From contig JNEM01011052.1 of the NCBI GenBank assembly GCA_000697335.1, positions 1-37,026 of the forward strand: 37,026 nt of DNA, read 5' to 3'. How positions within the stretch are numbered: position 1 is the stretch's first letter; each line of letters opens with the position of its first letter. The translations under genes were made by a program, and so were the position numbers. The notes below the pieces were generated by a model that did no database searches, was not told where the DNA came from, and was given only the letters and a program-made list of their open reading frames with translations. Below are positions 1 to 11,780 of this stretch, one piece after another. The stretch is from Conidiobolus incongruus B7586. Its lineage: Eukaryota; Entomophthoromycota; Entomophthoromycetes; Entomophthorales; Conidiobolaceae.

Positions 1-29
1 ATATATATATATATATATATATATATATA
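1..29. repeat. (AT)n microsatellite
   Basis: Uninterrupted alternating AT run at the very start of the window. Similar short (AT)n runs lie at about 25923-25940, 32104-32120 and 36952-36970. Confidence 0.9.
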
Positions 30-2477
30 CTATACCTATATATTTCTTTACTTATTTTGTTTATATTTTATTATTCAAAATTAATAAATCATTAAAAATC
101 AGAAATTAAATTTTCCATTTATTTAAATCAGATATAGTTGATAAAACATTCAATAATTATAATAATTAATTACTATTTCCATTTTATTCAAAATTAGCAC
201 CAATAGTTCATAATTATGTCTTTTAATATAATTTGACCATAATAAAATAATAGTCAAAGATATCATTCAACAGAAAAGGCCAAGGAAAAGTTTTGATTTA
301 TTATTGTGAACAAATCACTATTATAATTTTTAAATCGAATTTGAAATGGTTGAATTGATCAAAATTTTGGTAATTATTGCATTTAAATTATTTTCCAATA
401 TAATTGATTTTTATTTTTTAGATTATGAATTGAACTATATTAGTCAAAACAATGGATAATAAAATTAATAAATTGAATGATATTATTAATACATAAATTG
501 ATATAACTTTCCAATTTTAAAACAATCAAGTAAGTTTAAAATTACAATATTAATGTTTTTGATAATTTATATAAGAATTCCTTATCTTAATAAAAATATT
601 TTTTAAAGTATAGGCTTGGTTTCGAAAATACTAAGTTGGACTTAGTATTAATTGAAATAAATAGTTTGATTTAATTAAGTTATGAGTATTATAAAAAGAT
701 ATTTTTACAAACTTATGGCAAAAATCAATTATAATTAAAAATTTAATATGAGAACATAAAGCTAAATATTTTGAATGATATAAATTGGATATAAAATTTG
801 CATTTTGTAAGAAAGATATGAATATATCAAAATTATATTTAGTCGAGATTTAATACATTGAATAATTCCTTGATTTTTTATATAATGTATAAGAATTAAA
901 TTTTTGATTTTAAAGATCTATTTCCATTTGGTTTAAAAAACTTAAATTAAGAAATTATATGATAGATATATTTCAACACTGAATTATACATTGATTTGAT
1001 TTTCAGCGTTATTAAATACTTGCAATATTTTTTTGGACATCTTATGAAATCTGATAAAGATATTATGTACTTTGTTATTTATTAAATTTTTAATCAATTT
1101 TAAAATGAAATTGCATTATATATAGCTATATTACAAAAAATGATCTGATTGAAAAAATGTAAGTTTATTAATTTAATTCTTGCCAAACTCTTTTTAATTT
1201 ATGAGTTTTCTTTGAGGTTTCATAGAATAAGAACTAATTAGTATATACTTTAATATTTATATTAATTACTATGCTTCATTATATTCAAAGAGAAATAAAT
1301 GATTTCATTTTAATCCTGTATATTATATTTTAGCTATTTTGATACATGATATTTTCAAACTATTTTGTTGAATATTTTTACCTTTTATTTAATTTATAAA
1401 TAATTTGAATATGATTTTAATCAGTTATTAATATGAATTGACAAAATAGTATACTCTCTTATATTTGTTTATATTATATATTTTGAATTCAAAGAAATTA
1501 TCTAATAATCTAAATATATATATGATATGTTAATTATATCCAATTCAAACATAATTTAATTCTGAATTGCTCGAATATCACTAAGATAATTAAATAAACA
1601 AAAATAATTGTCAATTAATGGTTTTATATATAGCCTTATATAACCTATAATAAGCAAATAACAAAAAAATTGATTTTTTTAAGAAAATGGAAAAATATAA
1701 CAAAAGAATAATATAGAGTCAATTCGAATCTGACTGAGGTCAGTATCTTATGTAATAATGATTTACACAAAATGATGAATATTGTAACAAGTATTTAAAC
1801 TTGTTTAACATTTTTTATATCAATTAAATATAATGCTTAGTATAAAAATTTAATTTATTGATATGCATCATTGATATTTTTTATTAATAAAATGAAAAAA
1901 TAATAATAATTCTTTGGAAGAATTCATGTCAATTGCTTTAATTAAGACATTTAACTAATGAAATCATTACCATGATTTATATTATGTAATTTGTATTTTG
2001 AATTATATAATCAGTAGATATAATAATAATTAGAATAAAACAACCAAATTTGATATTAATATTAAAATTTTTATTGAGTTATAAAAAATAAAGACTCCGA
2101 GTAAAAGGAATGAAAGCTTAACAAAAAACATAGTATTAATAAGGAACCTAGAATATATATAATATAATAATATCATTAATTTTGATTTACAATTTGGATA
2201 TAGTAAACAACTATTAAAGTGATTATTAGTTTTTGAGATGTATTTATTTTATTTTAATTATTAATGATTTATTTGCGATATTATCAAATATAATTTATTC
2301 CATATCAATTCAAATATTCAAATATATAATTTAACATATATTGTGAAAAATTCCTTATTATCTATTTTGGACTTGTAATATATTACTTAAATAAGTTGAG
2401 GCTAACAAATTATTTATCATTGTTCATAGTCCCATAATTTATTTCAAAAAAAACTATATAAAAATATACAATATTAA
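30..2477. other. AT-rich spacer, no gene seen
   Basis: About 2.4 kb of very AT-rich DNA with stops in all frames. I found no exon-like pieces with matching splice sites, no tRNA and no long repeat. Confidence 0.6.
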
Positions 2478-2745
2478 AGAGGATGTAGTTAAGGACCTTA
2501 GTAAGTCCTTAAACTGCTAACACCATTCCATACCCCATAATACCATTTACAATCCCCTCCCGCTCTTGAGTATACTGATATTACTACATCCCCAATAACT
2601 CTCAATACAAACAAAACCCTTAACTCTGGAACCGTATCTTTGGGTGGATCCCACAAGTTACGGATCAATATATTCTGCAAAATATAGCTTTTATTCGTCC
2701 TTAGGTCTAATAAAATTATCTTCATTCAACAGAGGATGTAGTTAA
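2478..2745. repeat. Insertion-like 253-base segment between 15-base direct repeats
   Basis: The 15-mer AGAGGATGTAGTTAA occurs at 2478-2492 and again at 2731-2745. The DNA between is clearly richer in G+C than its flanks. Its minus strand is open for 75 codons (2498-2725), but the peptide resembles nothing I recognise. The left end carries a small palindrome (AAGGAC...GTCCTT, about 2491-2510). The pair of 15-mers looks like a target-site duplication of a non-autonomous or retroposed element, though no poly-A tail or clear terminal inverted repeats are visible. An inverted near-copy of the 15-mer (TTACTACATCCCC, about 2581-2593) lies inside, so the motif may belong to the element itself. Confidence 0.5.
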
Positions 2746-3104
2746 TAAGTATTGTTGGAAATAATGGATATTTACAGAAAATTGCAAATATCTGATTTTA
2801 AATTATATATTAAAAAATGTGTTATTTAATCAAGTGAAAAAATTATATTTAATGATTAACGATATTTAAAAAATGATAAATAAAAGTTTTCGTATTACAA
2901 TTGACCCATTTTAATCGTTGCTTATTGTGATTTTATTGTATTTCACGCAAGTCATATATTTATATAATTATATTCAACAATATCGAAATAATAGAATAAT
3001 TTATGAATTAATTTCCAATCTCATTAAAAAAGTCACTATAAATTGCAATAAGATAATTTAATATAAGAGGAATCTAGAACTTTTGTCAATTATAATAGTT
3101 CCAA
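2746..3104. other. AT-rich spacer
   Basis: Nothing recognisable; very AT-rich and closed in all frames. Confidence 0.6.
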
Positions 3105-3118
3105 GTGATGAAGAATAA

Positions 3119-3540
3119 TCTTGTTCATCACTCAAGAAACTCTGACTATTGCACTAATGCAAGAAGTCACATTGGAAGTACTTCATTTTATGAACTAGTC
3201 TAACTTAGTGCTTTCCACCTGAAGTTATTCATAGCCACCCAAACTCAACAATTGAACCTATTATAAGATCATCACAAGCCAATCAATAAACCAATCTTTC
3301 TATCTTCATTTTCAAAAGTATCCAGTCTCTAAGTTTTTCTCGTAACACTCACAAAACGTATTGAGTTGTGACGAGCGTGAGATATTTACTTTATTCGAAG
3401 ACCTTGATTTGCAGTAAGCTATTTTCACCCAATTTGGTGAACCCTCTTAATTTCCCTTAACCTTGTGGTAATCTATCATTTACCACTGGCGATTCCCCGT
3501 TTAAGCTCTAAAAGACTACCTCCTCCCACGTTTACGGTCG
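3119..3540. repeat. Dispersed ~420-base repeat, copy 1
   Basis: This block aligns end to end, in the same orientation, with 35840-36258, at roughly 70-75% identity by eye. It has no open reading frame. Conserved words include ATCACTCAAGAAACT, GTCACATTGG, CATCCAGTCTCTAA, ACGAGCGTGAGAT and TTACCACTGGCGATTCCCCG. Two hairpins can be drawn: GTGATGAA/TTCATCAC at 3105-3131 and GTGGTAA/TTACCAC at 3465-3486. G+C is well above the flanks. Class unknown: a non-autonomous element, an LTR fragment or a structured-RNA gene family are all possible. Weak similarity may continue some 40 bases upstream. Confidence 0.85.
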
Positions 3541-4163
3541 TCACAAGCTTAAATTTTGATTAGAATACAATTTGTTATTTCTAAGTGATTAATATGTTTT
3601 GTCAGATTAAATTTTGTGATTTCAATTATATTAAATATTAATAATTTAACAAATATTGAATCATATTATAAATAATGATTGAAATTATAATTGAAAATAT
3701 TAAAATATCCAATATGGTAACTTTTTAATATTAGTGTATTATTTTATAATAATTTAACCTTAAATTCTTAATGTTGAAAAAATAATTTACTAATATATCC
3801 TCTAACTTCAAATTCAATGTTTATTTTTATATTAATATTAAAGTTGTATTTTTAGTATTTATATATTACCAGACGAAATATACATGGTAAAATGTTTTAT
3901 AAACCTAGAAACTTAATATACAGTTTAAATAATGAATTTCGAGAGTATAATAATATTTATCTCTTTCCATCATCCATATAAAAAATTTGATATTTATAAT
4001 TTCATAGTGGTTGTTGTTAGTGATAAGGTTGAATTGAATTATAAGGAAAATATGATAAAATAGGATATGTAACTTAGATAACGATCATGATGTAATGAAA
4101 TCATGATAAAAATTGGGATAAATATTTTAAAAAAAATAATTTGAAACTATTATAATAAATTGA
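3541..4163. other. AT-rich spacer, 3' flank of the zinc-cluster gene
   Basis: No coding signal seen. It should contain the 3' UTR of the minus-strand gene that ends at 4164. Confidence 0.5.
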
Positions 4164-5294
4164 TTATTTTCTATATAAATTATAATGATATGTTCTAGAA
4201 TCATGTTCTTGAAGTTCTCGATAATCGGAAATCGGATTAATAGATTTAGAAAATTTTTCGTTTGTCCTGATATGATGTGATTCATTTCTCCCAGAGAAGT
4301 GTGAATAAGAGATGGAATTCTCCTTGGATAATGGAAAGTTCGTTTCTGTGGAGTTGTATCTTCCGGATGACTGATCCCTTACTGATATATACTTGGAACT
4401 GGTATAAGGTGTATGATGAGAGCGGGGCACTATAGTGCTAGTCTGATAACGCGGTATTGGTATATGATCTCTAAAGTGAAGTGATGGGTGTATAGGAGTA
4501 GGCTTGATTTTAAAGGGGTACGATGAGTGATTAGTGGTAGATGTAGTTTGTCTTGGTGATATTATAGGCTGAGGTGTAGTGAAAGATATCGGAGAAGAAT
4601 CTGCTAACTGTTTTTTAGAATTGCTACTTGGTGGTTGAGGATATAGATGGGCATAGATATAATTAAGTAAACGAGTACCCCGATTAAAGTCATTGTTTGG
4701 ATCTGTTGGAGGTGGTGTATTGGATAACTTTTTGTACTCTGCAAGATAGGAGTTGAAATTAATGGAATCAAATTGGTTATTGGATGATGTGACACAAGCA
4801 AGCAAAGCCATACAGGTTAAGAGAAATTCAAAATAAAAACCTTTAGGTTGGTAGTATCTTTCCATTAGCTCTGAGTTATCGATTACTTGAATTGAGGGAT
4901 TTAGATTCGTCATAAACCAATTAATTGATTTCATATCATATCTAAAATGTGGGTTGCAACTGGCATTAACAATATGATTTATGGCGGGCAAATGTGAGTC
5001 TTTTGAAGGATGAATCGATTTTGGCTTGGGGCCTCTCTTTTTTCTTGGAGTTAAAAATGTACACTTTTTATTCTTTGTAGAGCATGAAGAGCAGCATGAT
5101 CCTTCAACACTGTCGCATTTGGACTTTGTTTTTTTACACTCATCACATGCTCGCAAGCTTATCCTCGTGCGTGATTTAGTACGACCATCAATGTTTGAAT
5201 TATTATTTGATGTTGACGATGATACAATAGATGCATCATTATGCAAGAGATTTGGCTCCATTAATATTTTATTTGGCGGTACTGATCTTGCCAT
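4164..5294 (-). CDS. Zn2Cys6 (fungal-type) transcription factor
   Basis: Uninterrupted 376-residue frame. The zinc cluster is at residues 50-78: C50-x2-C53-x6-C60-x7-C68-x2-C71-x6-C78, with an extra Cys at 67. The N-terminal part ACDECKKTKSKC matches the Gal4-type consensus, in which six cysteines hold two zinc ions and bind DNA. A basic tail KKRGPKPK (about residues 85-92) could serve as nuclear signal and linker. Residues about 120-200 carry some hydrophobic helix-like segments (WFMTNL, FEFLLTCMALLACV), perhaps a remnant or short form of a regulatory domain. From about 210 to the end the chain is Ser/Pro/His/Tyr-rich and looks disordered. The usual long fungal middle-homology region is not evident, so the protein is short for the family. 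Target genes cannot be inferred. The start was taken as the first ATG of the frame. Plus-strand frames across it are shadows. Confidence 0.85.
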   Translation of the reverse strand: MARSVPPNKILMEPNLLHNDASIVSSSTSNNNSNIDGRTKSRTRISLRACDECKKTKSKCDSVEGSCCSSCSTKNKKCTFLTPRKKRGPKPKSIHPSKDSHLPAINHIVNASCNPHFRYDMKSINWFMTNLNPSIQVIDNSELMERYYQPKGFYFEFLLTCMALLACVTSSNNQFDSINFNSYLAEYKKLSNTPPPTDPNNDFNRGTRLLNYIYAHLYPQPPSSNSKKQLADSSPISFTTPQPIISPRQTTSTTNHSSYPFKIKPTPIHPSLHFRDHIPIPRYQTSTIVPRSHHTPYTSSKYISVRDQSSGRYNSTETNFPLSKENSISYSHFSGRNESHHIRTNEKFSKSINPISDYRELQEHDSRTYHYNLYRK

Positions 5295-7519
5295 ATAGAT
5301 TTATTCGAGAAAATTTTAGACACAATAAAGATAATATTTTAATAAATAAAAATAAACAAGAATTAAGATATTTTATGAAATTTTTAGCTAAAGCATATAT
5401 TGATTTAAGGAATTTTGATTCTTTTATACTACGAATTTCGGGTTAATTAGTTTGTATTTTTTTGGATTGAGGAATTTTTTTAATCCAGTTTGTTCTACTT
5501 CTGTATCCAATCAATATTCTACCTTTAATTATTATAATTATACCATATATGGATATATTCATTTTATTCTTTATTTTTCCTTCAATATTTTCCCATTAAA
5601 ACATTATTAATAATAACAAGGTTATTTAGATTTTAAAATATATATAATATTTAATATTAAAAAGATCAAAATATCTATTAGTTGATAACATTTCATGATG
5701 CTATGTTGCTATAGTAAGAATTCTATCCGATTTAGCATTATGATTAGAACCAAGTATCAATAATACCAAATGGATAAAACTCAAAAGATCCATATAACTT
5801 GTAAATATTACATTTTTAATTTAAACTTTGAGACTTAATTTAGAATAAAATAAAATCCACAATTGAAAAAAATTATCTGAAACTATTATTGAAAATATAT
5901 TTTAGGTGAACTTTTTAATATAGGTATATTAAGTAACGGTAGTTACCAATTATATTAGTGTCTTTATATCCATTCAAGATATATGGAATATCACTATTCA
6001 GAAAATGTTCGATTTTGTTTATAAAATTTGTCATGCTGATATTCTGAGCTAGCATGATTTAAGAATTTGGAGAATGTATGACCATGATGATATTTCTAAC
6101 TAATTGATATTAATAGATTGATCTATGATTTAAAGATTTGTAAATATATAAAAATTAATATATTATATACATATTAACTTCCTCATTTGGAAACGATTCA
6201 GCAATATATTAGTGTTTAAGAGATTGTGAAAAAGGGAAACGTGGATTATATAGATATTTAATGAGTCAATATTAACATAAAAATTACAATTTGAAGACTA
6301 ATAAATCTGATAATATGGAGAATTATCATTTAATTTCATTCAACAACCAGCTATTTAAGATAAATTAGTCCTATTGTATTGGCATAATACTATTTTAATA
6401 AACCAATAAATATGAAAACGTGATCATTTATTCCTTTTAGGAGTATCTTATCATAAGTTCATCAACAAAATTTAATATCTTAAATTTTTAAAATTGGAAT
6501 ATATAAAAAATTTAGAAATTTATTTTAATAATATTTATAATATATATTTAAGACTTTTCTGATTTAATTTTGAAAATGATATAAAATATATTTATACATT
6601 CATTAATAAATATTGATTTGTATTATATTTTTGTTAAAATTGTCAATGGATTTTACAAAATGGATGAAATAGTGTTAATTTAATAAAAATTATTTTGTTT
6701 AGAGATATCTTTCCATATATGTGAAATTTTTGAAAATATAAGACAGAGTTTAATGCCATTCATATTATTTCTTTAATAAATATTAATAAAATATAGTTAT
6801 ATAATAACATCTGGAAAAGAGTTTTACTGTTCAATTCAAAATAAAGCAATGCCTGGTATGAGTTATATATTGTTGATACTAATGGAAACAATTTAATAGA
6901 TATTATAATATATATAGATTTTCTTCAAATGTCATATTACTTTAACTTTTTAATTAAATACATTTTTGTGATATTTAGAATTTTGCAGTTAAAAATCTTT
7001 TTTTTTGATCCAATTGTCAAAAATATATAAGGATTAAAATATTTTGATTCTGAAATATTTTAGAAAATTTAATAAGTATAACAGTTGATATAGCACAAAA
7101 TTACTATTGTTCAGAGGATATCAATAATTATAATTGTATAGATAATTTGAATTAAACATATAATTTTGATTAAAGAAAGAACCAACAATCAATTTTTTAA
7201 AATATATTGACTTTTGAACATCAATATAACCATAAAATTTTACACATATATAATACTACAAAATATTGTTCAATTTCTCAACCTATGATTATATAAATTT
7301 TTTCTTTAATTCATACCAAAAGTTTTGGATATTATTTTAGTATATATTAAATTTGTTTAGTTGAAATTCAAATTTAAATTTTTAATAATATAAAGAGTGA
7401 AATTAGGATTGAATTTTACTCAAATAAAAAATTTCAATTGAGGAGAAGTTTAAAAAGATTTTATTATTTTATTAGAGAGATTGTTATAAGTAATGTATAA
7501 AAATAAGAAAATATATATT
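5295..7519. other. AT-rich spacer, no gene seen
   Basis: Contains the promoter side of the zinc-cluster gene (from 5295 up) and the 3' side of the tRNA gene. The few short open frames are AT-biased and have no exon partners. I see no repeat or RNA gene. Confidence 0.55.
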
Positions 7520-7524
7520 AAAAA
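7520..7524 (-). terminator. Pol III terminator of tRNA-Leu
   Basis: A run of five T on the minus strand starts six bases past the tRNA 3' end, the usual RNA polymerase III stop signal. Confidence 0.7.
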
Positions 7525-7530
7525 GTCGAT

Positions 7531-7612
7531 TCAACAGAGAGAGGTTCGAACTCTCGCCCCCGAAGAGACCACGGCCTTAACGTGGCGCCTTAGACCACTC
7601 GGCCATCTGTCC
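7531..7612 (-). tRNA. tRNA-Leu (anticodon AAG)
   Basis: The minus strand folds as a class II tRNA of 82 nt. Acceptor GGACAGA/TCTGTTG, D-arm GCCGAGTGGTCTAAGGC, anticodon stem CCACG/CGTGG with loop TTAAGGC (anticodon AAG, reads CUU), a 13-nt variable arm, T-arm GAGAG-TTCGAAC-CTCTC, discriminator A. No intron. The long variable arm, D-arm pattern and A73 agree with leucine. The first acceptor pair is G1-G72, a mismatch, and the second is G-U, so the acceptor end is weaker than usual. A T5 terminator follows. Confidence 0.93.
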
Positions 7613-8280
7613 ATACAACATGGAATCAAATGATATTCATTTGTTGAATTATGTTTAAATAAACAGAGAATTTTTTCTACTAAAACATAATTAATCGCAA
7701 TCCTTCTAGCATATCAAAATTATTTCTTCATTCAAATTTATCATACTTTTCGTATTTATAATATTCCTTGAATGCTTTTACAAATTTTATATTTTTGATA
7801 AATTTCTATTAGCTGATTTCTTTTTTCTCATAATGATATCAATTAAAATATTCAAATTAAACTCAATACAAAGTTTATTTCTTTTATAAAATATAAAGTT
7901 GTATTCGATCATATCATTATAATTAATATTGAATTTATAAAAACGTTTTATAATTTTTAATATCATTTAATCCTAAAAATATTTTTATTAATTTTGTATA
8001 TCTAGATAATTATTTAGAATTGATTGATTATATTAATGAGGATAACCATTTGTATAATGAAAACATATAACTATTATAAATATATATTGACATATTTTGC
8101 ATAGATACCGATGATTGGCTAGTTAAGCAATAAAGATATATTGCATATTGTATTTAAGAATGTAAGATTTATGAAATTTGAAATGAATATAATATATAAT
8201 AAATATCAGGATTCAAAGTAAAATATTTTGTCGAAAATTTCAAAATTTAATTAAAATAATAAAACCGAATCAGAAAATAA
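7613..8280. other. AT-rich spacer
   Basis: Between the tRNA 5' side and the EXO84 stop codon. No coding or RNA signal seen. Confidence 0.55.
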
Positions 8281-10608
8281 TTATCTCTTATTTTGGTATC
8301 TTGGATCCGTAGCCAGTTTAGTAATATCGGGTAAAAATAATTGATCTAAAACGAAATTTAAATCCATTCCAACTTCCCTTAACTGAATCAAAAAAGGTAT
8401 TATTAATATTAAAACAATTTAAATTTCAATTGAATATACCTTTCTACATTCAATATTAGCAACTTTTAAACAACTTTCAATTACATTAAATTCCACATTA
8501 TTATCGAAGACTTGATTCCTAAATAATTGACAGAAATGTTCTAATTCAGACCGTACCCAATTAATCAAAGCTGAAAGTATAAAATTAATAAATAATTATG
8601 AATATTTAACTTAAATAATTTACCCGATCCCATACTCAAATCAGTAAAATTGGGAGTATACCATTTACAAGTATTTAAAATTAATAAGAATACCGTACGA
8701 CTTAATTCTCTTACAAAATTAAGTGTATTACCGTCTAATTTTAATTGTCTATAATTGATTATGTTAATTGACAAATGAAATTAGTAATTTACTAATATTT
8801 ACCTAATCCTAATTCGAATAATATTTTTACGAGATTCAAAGAAGACCTTTTGAGCCTAGAAATAAGAAAATATTAATATAAATTCATTAACCATTTATAA
8901 TATAAAATTACCTCTTCAATCAAATCCAACTTAATCAATAATTTGACGTTATTAAGTAAAATCTTTTTGGAACTATGAGGACAATTAGTAATATTATTAA
9001 TCAGGCTCGAACTCAATTCTTTAATCCTGAAATCCAATTGATTTTGCAATTCAGTTTTTAATGCACTATTAGTAATTTTAGCGACATTCGATTTAGCTAT
9101 ATATAAGAAATTAGTATTAAGTGGAAATGATATAAATGATTAATTACCATATATAATATGTTCGGTAGCTTCTTTGTAATGGTGATGATTGATGTACACA
9201 TCTAAATTATTCCAAAAATCATTGTCTAAAGGATGTTTTTCGTTTTGATTTGCAGTTCCTTGATCATCTTCAGTGGTTGAAGCTGAGGTGGGTGATGCGA
9301 TATTATCCATAGAGCTCTAATAATATATTCAATAAAACTGATTATATAAATTATGAAATTTATCAATTACTTTCTGAAGAGCTTGTCTCTTTTGACGATT
9401 AATAAACTCGTTATTAGCCCTTGCAAGGGATTTTAAAAACCTTCTTTTTTCATCTTTATTCATAGCCATAAAGATAAAAGTTTCATTTTTCCTAGTAATT
9501 CTAAAGGCGTTTTCAACTCCTAGATATTAAATAAAAGAATATTAAATTTAATTTGAATTTAATAATATCAATACCATTAGTATTATCTTTAAAATCAGAA
9601 ACGTGAATTTCTTTCAAACTCCAGCAACTTCTTGCGATTAAGGAAGCCTTGGTAGCTTGAGTAATATCTAACATGGTTTGTCTTTTAGCACGTACGGCTA
9701 CTAAAAAACTGTCAGTTAACAGAAAGAAATGGGCGTCTCTTTTAGGGCGAAAGTTATTGGGATCTAACTCCTTCCATCCTGGACTTTCCATTATGGGGCA
9801 TCTGTAAGGGACATAGGGTAAATATTCCTCACTTCCTTGAACAGCTTTCCAAATTTTAGTCAATTTCAATTTATTTTCTTCGTCGTTACTCGCAATTTGA
9901 TCGACTATTGAAGCTGGCTTAGAGGCGGTAGGACTTGCAGCATCTTTGATAGTTGATTGTGTATTAGGTTCATCTATATCTAGATAAATCAGGAAAATAT
10001 AGCTTAGAAGACTAATTTTAAATTACCTTGACTATCATAAGATTCGCTCTTCCCCAAAAATGTTTCACCAACAGTTTGTAAATCGGATAAAATATCATGT
10101 AATTCGTTTATATCAGTTTCCAAGCGCGTAATTTCTTTAGAAATAGTGACAAATTCGTGATAATGTCTATATACGTGTTTTTGAATTTTTTGAGTTGATT
10201 TGGTATAAGCATCTTGTAAATTCTGGTGAAAACTTTTAATTCCTTTATCTTCCAAATCTCCTAAACTTTGTAAATCTATTTGAAAGTTATATTATTAAAT
10301 ATTAAATTAAAAATTAATAAATATTTACATTCATCATCATTAAAATTATCTTTCAAAAAAGGCTCGAGTTCCACTTGAAGATTTAGTCTAGGTTTAGCAC
10401 TTGCTTGAACGGCTGCAGGTCCTGAAGTAATAAATGTATGGTTGATGGTGGAATAATTAGCTCCAGTATTGTAAGAATCGAATCTTGATTTGGTTTTAAT
10501 CAAATGAGGAGGGATTGAGGTTGGTGCAGAAATTTTAGGATTATTTAATTTTTTCTTAATATCATTTTGATAGCCTTTTTTATCTTTCTTTTTACTTCTA
10601 AAAGCCAT
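8281..10608 (-). CDS. EXO84: Exocyst complex subunit Exo84
   Basis: Ten exons give a 615-residue protein: 10608-10329, 10275-10027, 9979-9575, 9519-9371, 9316-9148, 9096-8912, 8855-8803, 8748-8624, 8570-8440, 8382-8281. All nine introns are 47-57 bases, GT..AG, mostly GTAAAT/GTAATT donors, and phases match at every join. Exo84 is one of eight subunits of the exocyst, which tethers secretory vesicles to the plasma membrane. In order: basic N-terminus (MAFRSKKKDKK), a coiled-coil stretch (about 95-170, with FVTISKEITRLETDINELH), a linker, a PH-type domain (about 210-355, with DAHFFLLTDSFLVAV and NAFRITRKNETFIF), then the C-terminal helical Exo84 region (from about 385, with ELSRTVFLLILNT and the conserved ALINWVRSELEQF). 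Length is near the fungal norm of about 600-750. The start is the first ATG, followed by the conserved basic N-terminus. Nothing is broken. Confidence 0.93.
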
Positions 10609-11780
10609 TCTAATTTAGCTATAATTGAAACTTTAAAAATTAATTAACAGCCATAAATATATATTCAATTTTATTTACTTATTTAATATATTTTATTTTA
10701 ACTATTTCACGAAAAAACTAATATTTTTATTTGTACTTAATAAATGGATAAAGGAAATTGGACTGGGATTTTACACATTTATTTGAATAAATTGAATTAT
10801 TTAAGTGTTATGGGATTTCAAATTCGATATTTTTAATAAAATTGATAGATTCAAAATAAAATCAAAAATATAATGTAGAGCATTTAACTATGATCAGTGG
10901 AGTATATTTATAAAAATAATCCATGGATATATGGTCAAGTTTTAAAATCGCTATACATTTATTTAATTTGGGTAGTAACATGATAAATACTGTAAATATA
11001 TAAAAATAATAATGTACAATCCGTTTTATATGTCTGGTTTTTGAATGGCATAAATTCACTAGCAGGTACGAAATTCATTTTTTTCAAATTATTTATTTAT
11101 AAAAATAGAGTATATATTATAATGAGCGATCACCACCTTAGACGATAATTCGAATATGATACATTTTATTGAAAATGTGATATCAATTAAATACTATTTC
11201 TTCATTTAATATATGAGTCAAAAATGAACATTATTACTTATTATTGTTATCTCAGGTTTGTAATATTTCGTCAATGATTGTTTTAATCATAAATGAATGG
11301 TATAGCAATATTTTACAATTTGAAGGTTTACATGATGGTTTGAAAATTTGAATAAATTTGATATTCTATTATGATATTAGAGTTCAAAATCTTTAAAATT
11401 GGTATTTTAAATATACATTACAGTTCAACTTCCCTTATCGCAAAGGAAACTGTTCGACTACAAGTTTACAAATTAACATTGGATTTATTATATTCTAAAA
11501 CTTGACTATATTTGATGTAAATAATAGCATCAAATATAAAATATAATTTATTTGAATTATATTTAAAAAAGAAATATATATTACCAAAAATATATAAAAT
11601 AATTATACTTTTACAATACAAAGATATCTGCAAGAATTATGAATTTAAAATTTGCTGTGACGGTCACTTCATATTTCAATTAAGGAAGTCTAATAGTGCT
11701 AATAAAACATTAAAATTTAAGATAGCCAATACATTTTGAGAGAATACATAAGCCAATTTAATTCAATAATGGCTAATCAA
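10609..11780. other. Spacer between EXO84 and the UBA-domain gene
   Basis: About 1.2 kb: the EXO84 promoter side next to 10609 and the 3' side of the upstream minus-strand gene. A 65-codon open frame at 10862-11059 is AT-biased and unsupported. Small less AT-rich patches at about 11425-11470 and 11650-11700 do not read as protein. Confidence 0.5.

Noticed and set aside
3119-3540. LTR interpretation of the dispersed repeat (TGT start, CA end)
   Set aside because: Similarity to the other copy continues past the supposed TG start, and no target duplication flanks either copy.
3119-3540. 5S rRNA or tRNA-derived SINE
   Set aside because: No A-box/B-box pair in correct order and no 5S core on either strand.
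5026-5298. 90-codon plus-strand frame over the zinc-cluster gene
   Set aside because: Shadow of the minus-strand gene, whose Zn2Cys6 motif proves the frame.
10862-11059. 65-codon minus-strand frame
   Set aside because: AT-biased, no recognisable family, lies in the 3' flank of another gene.
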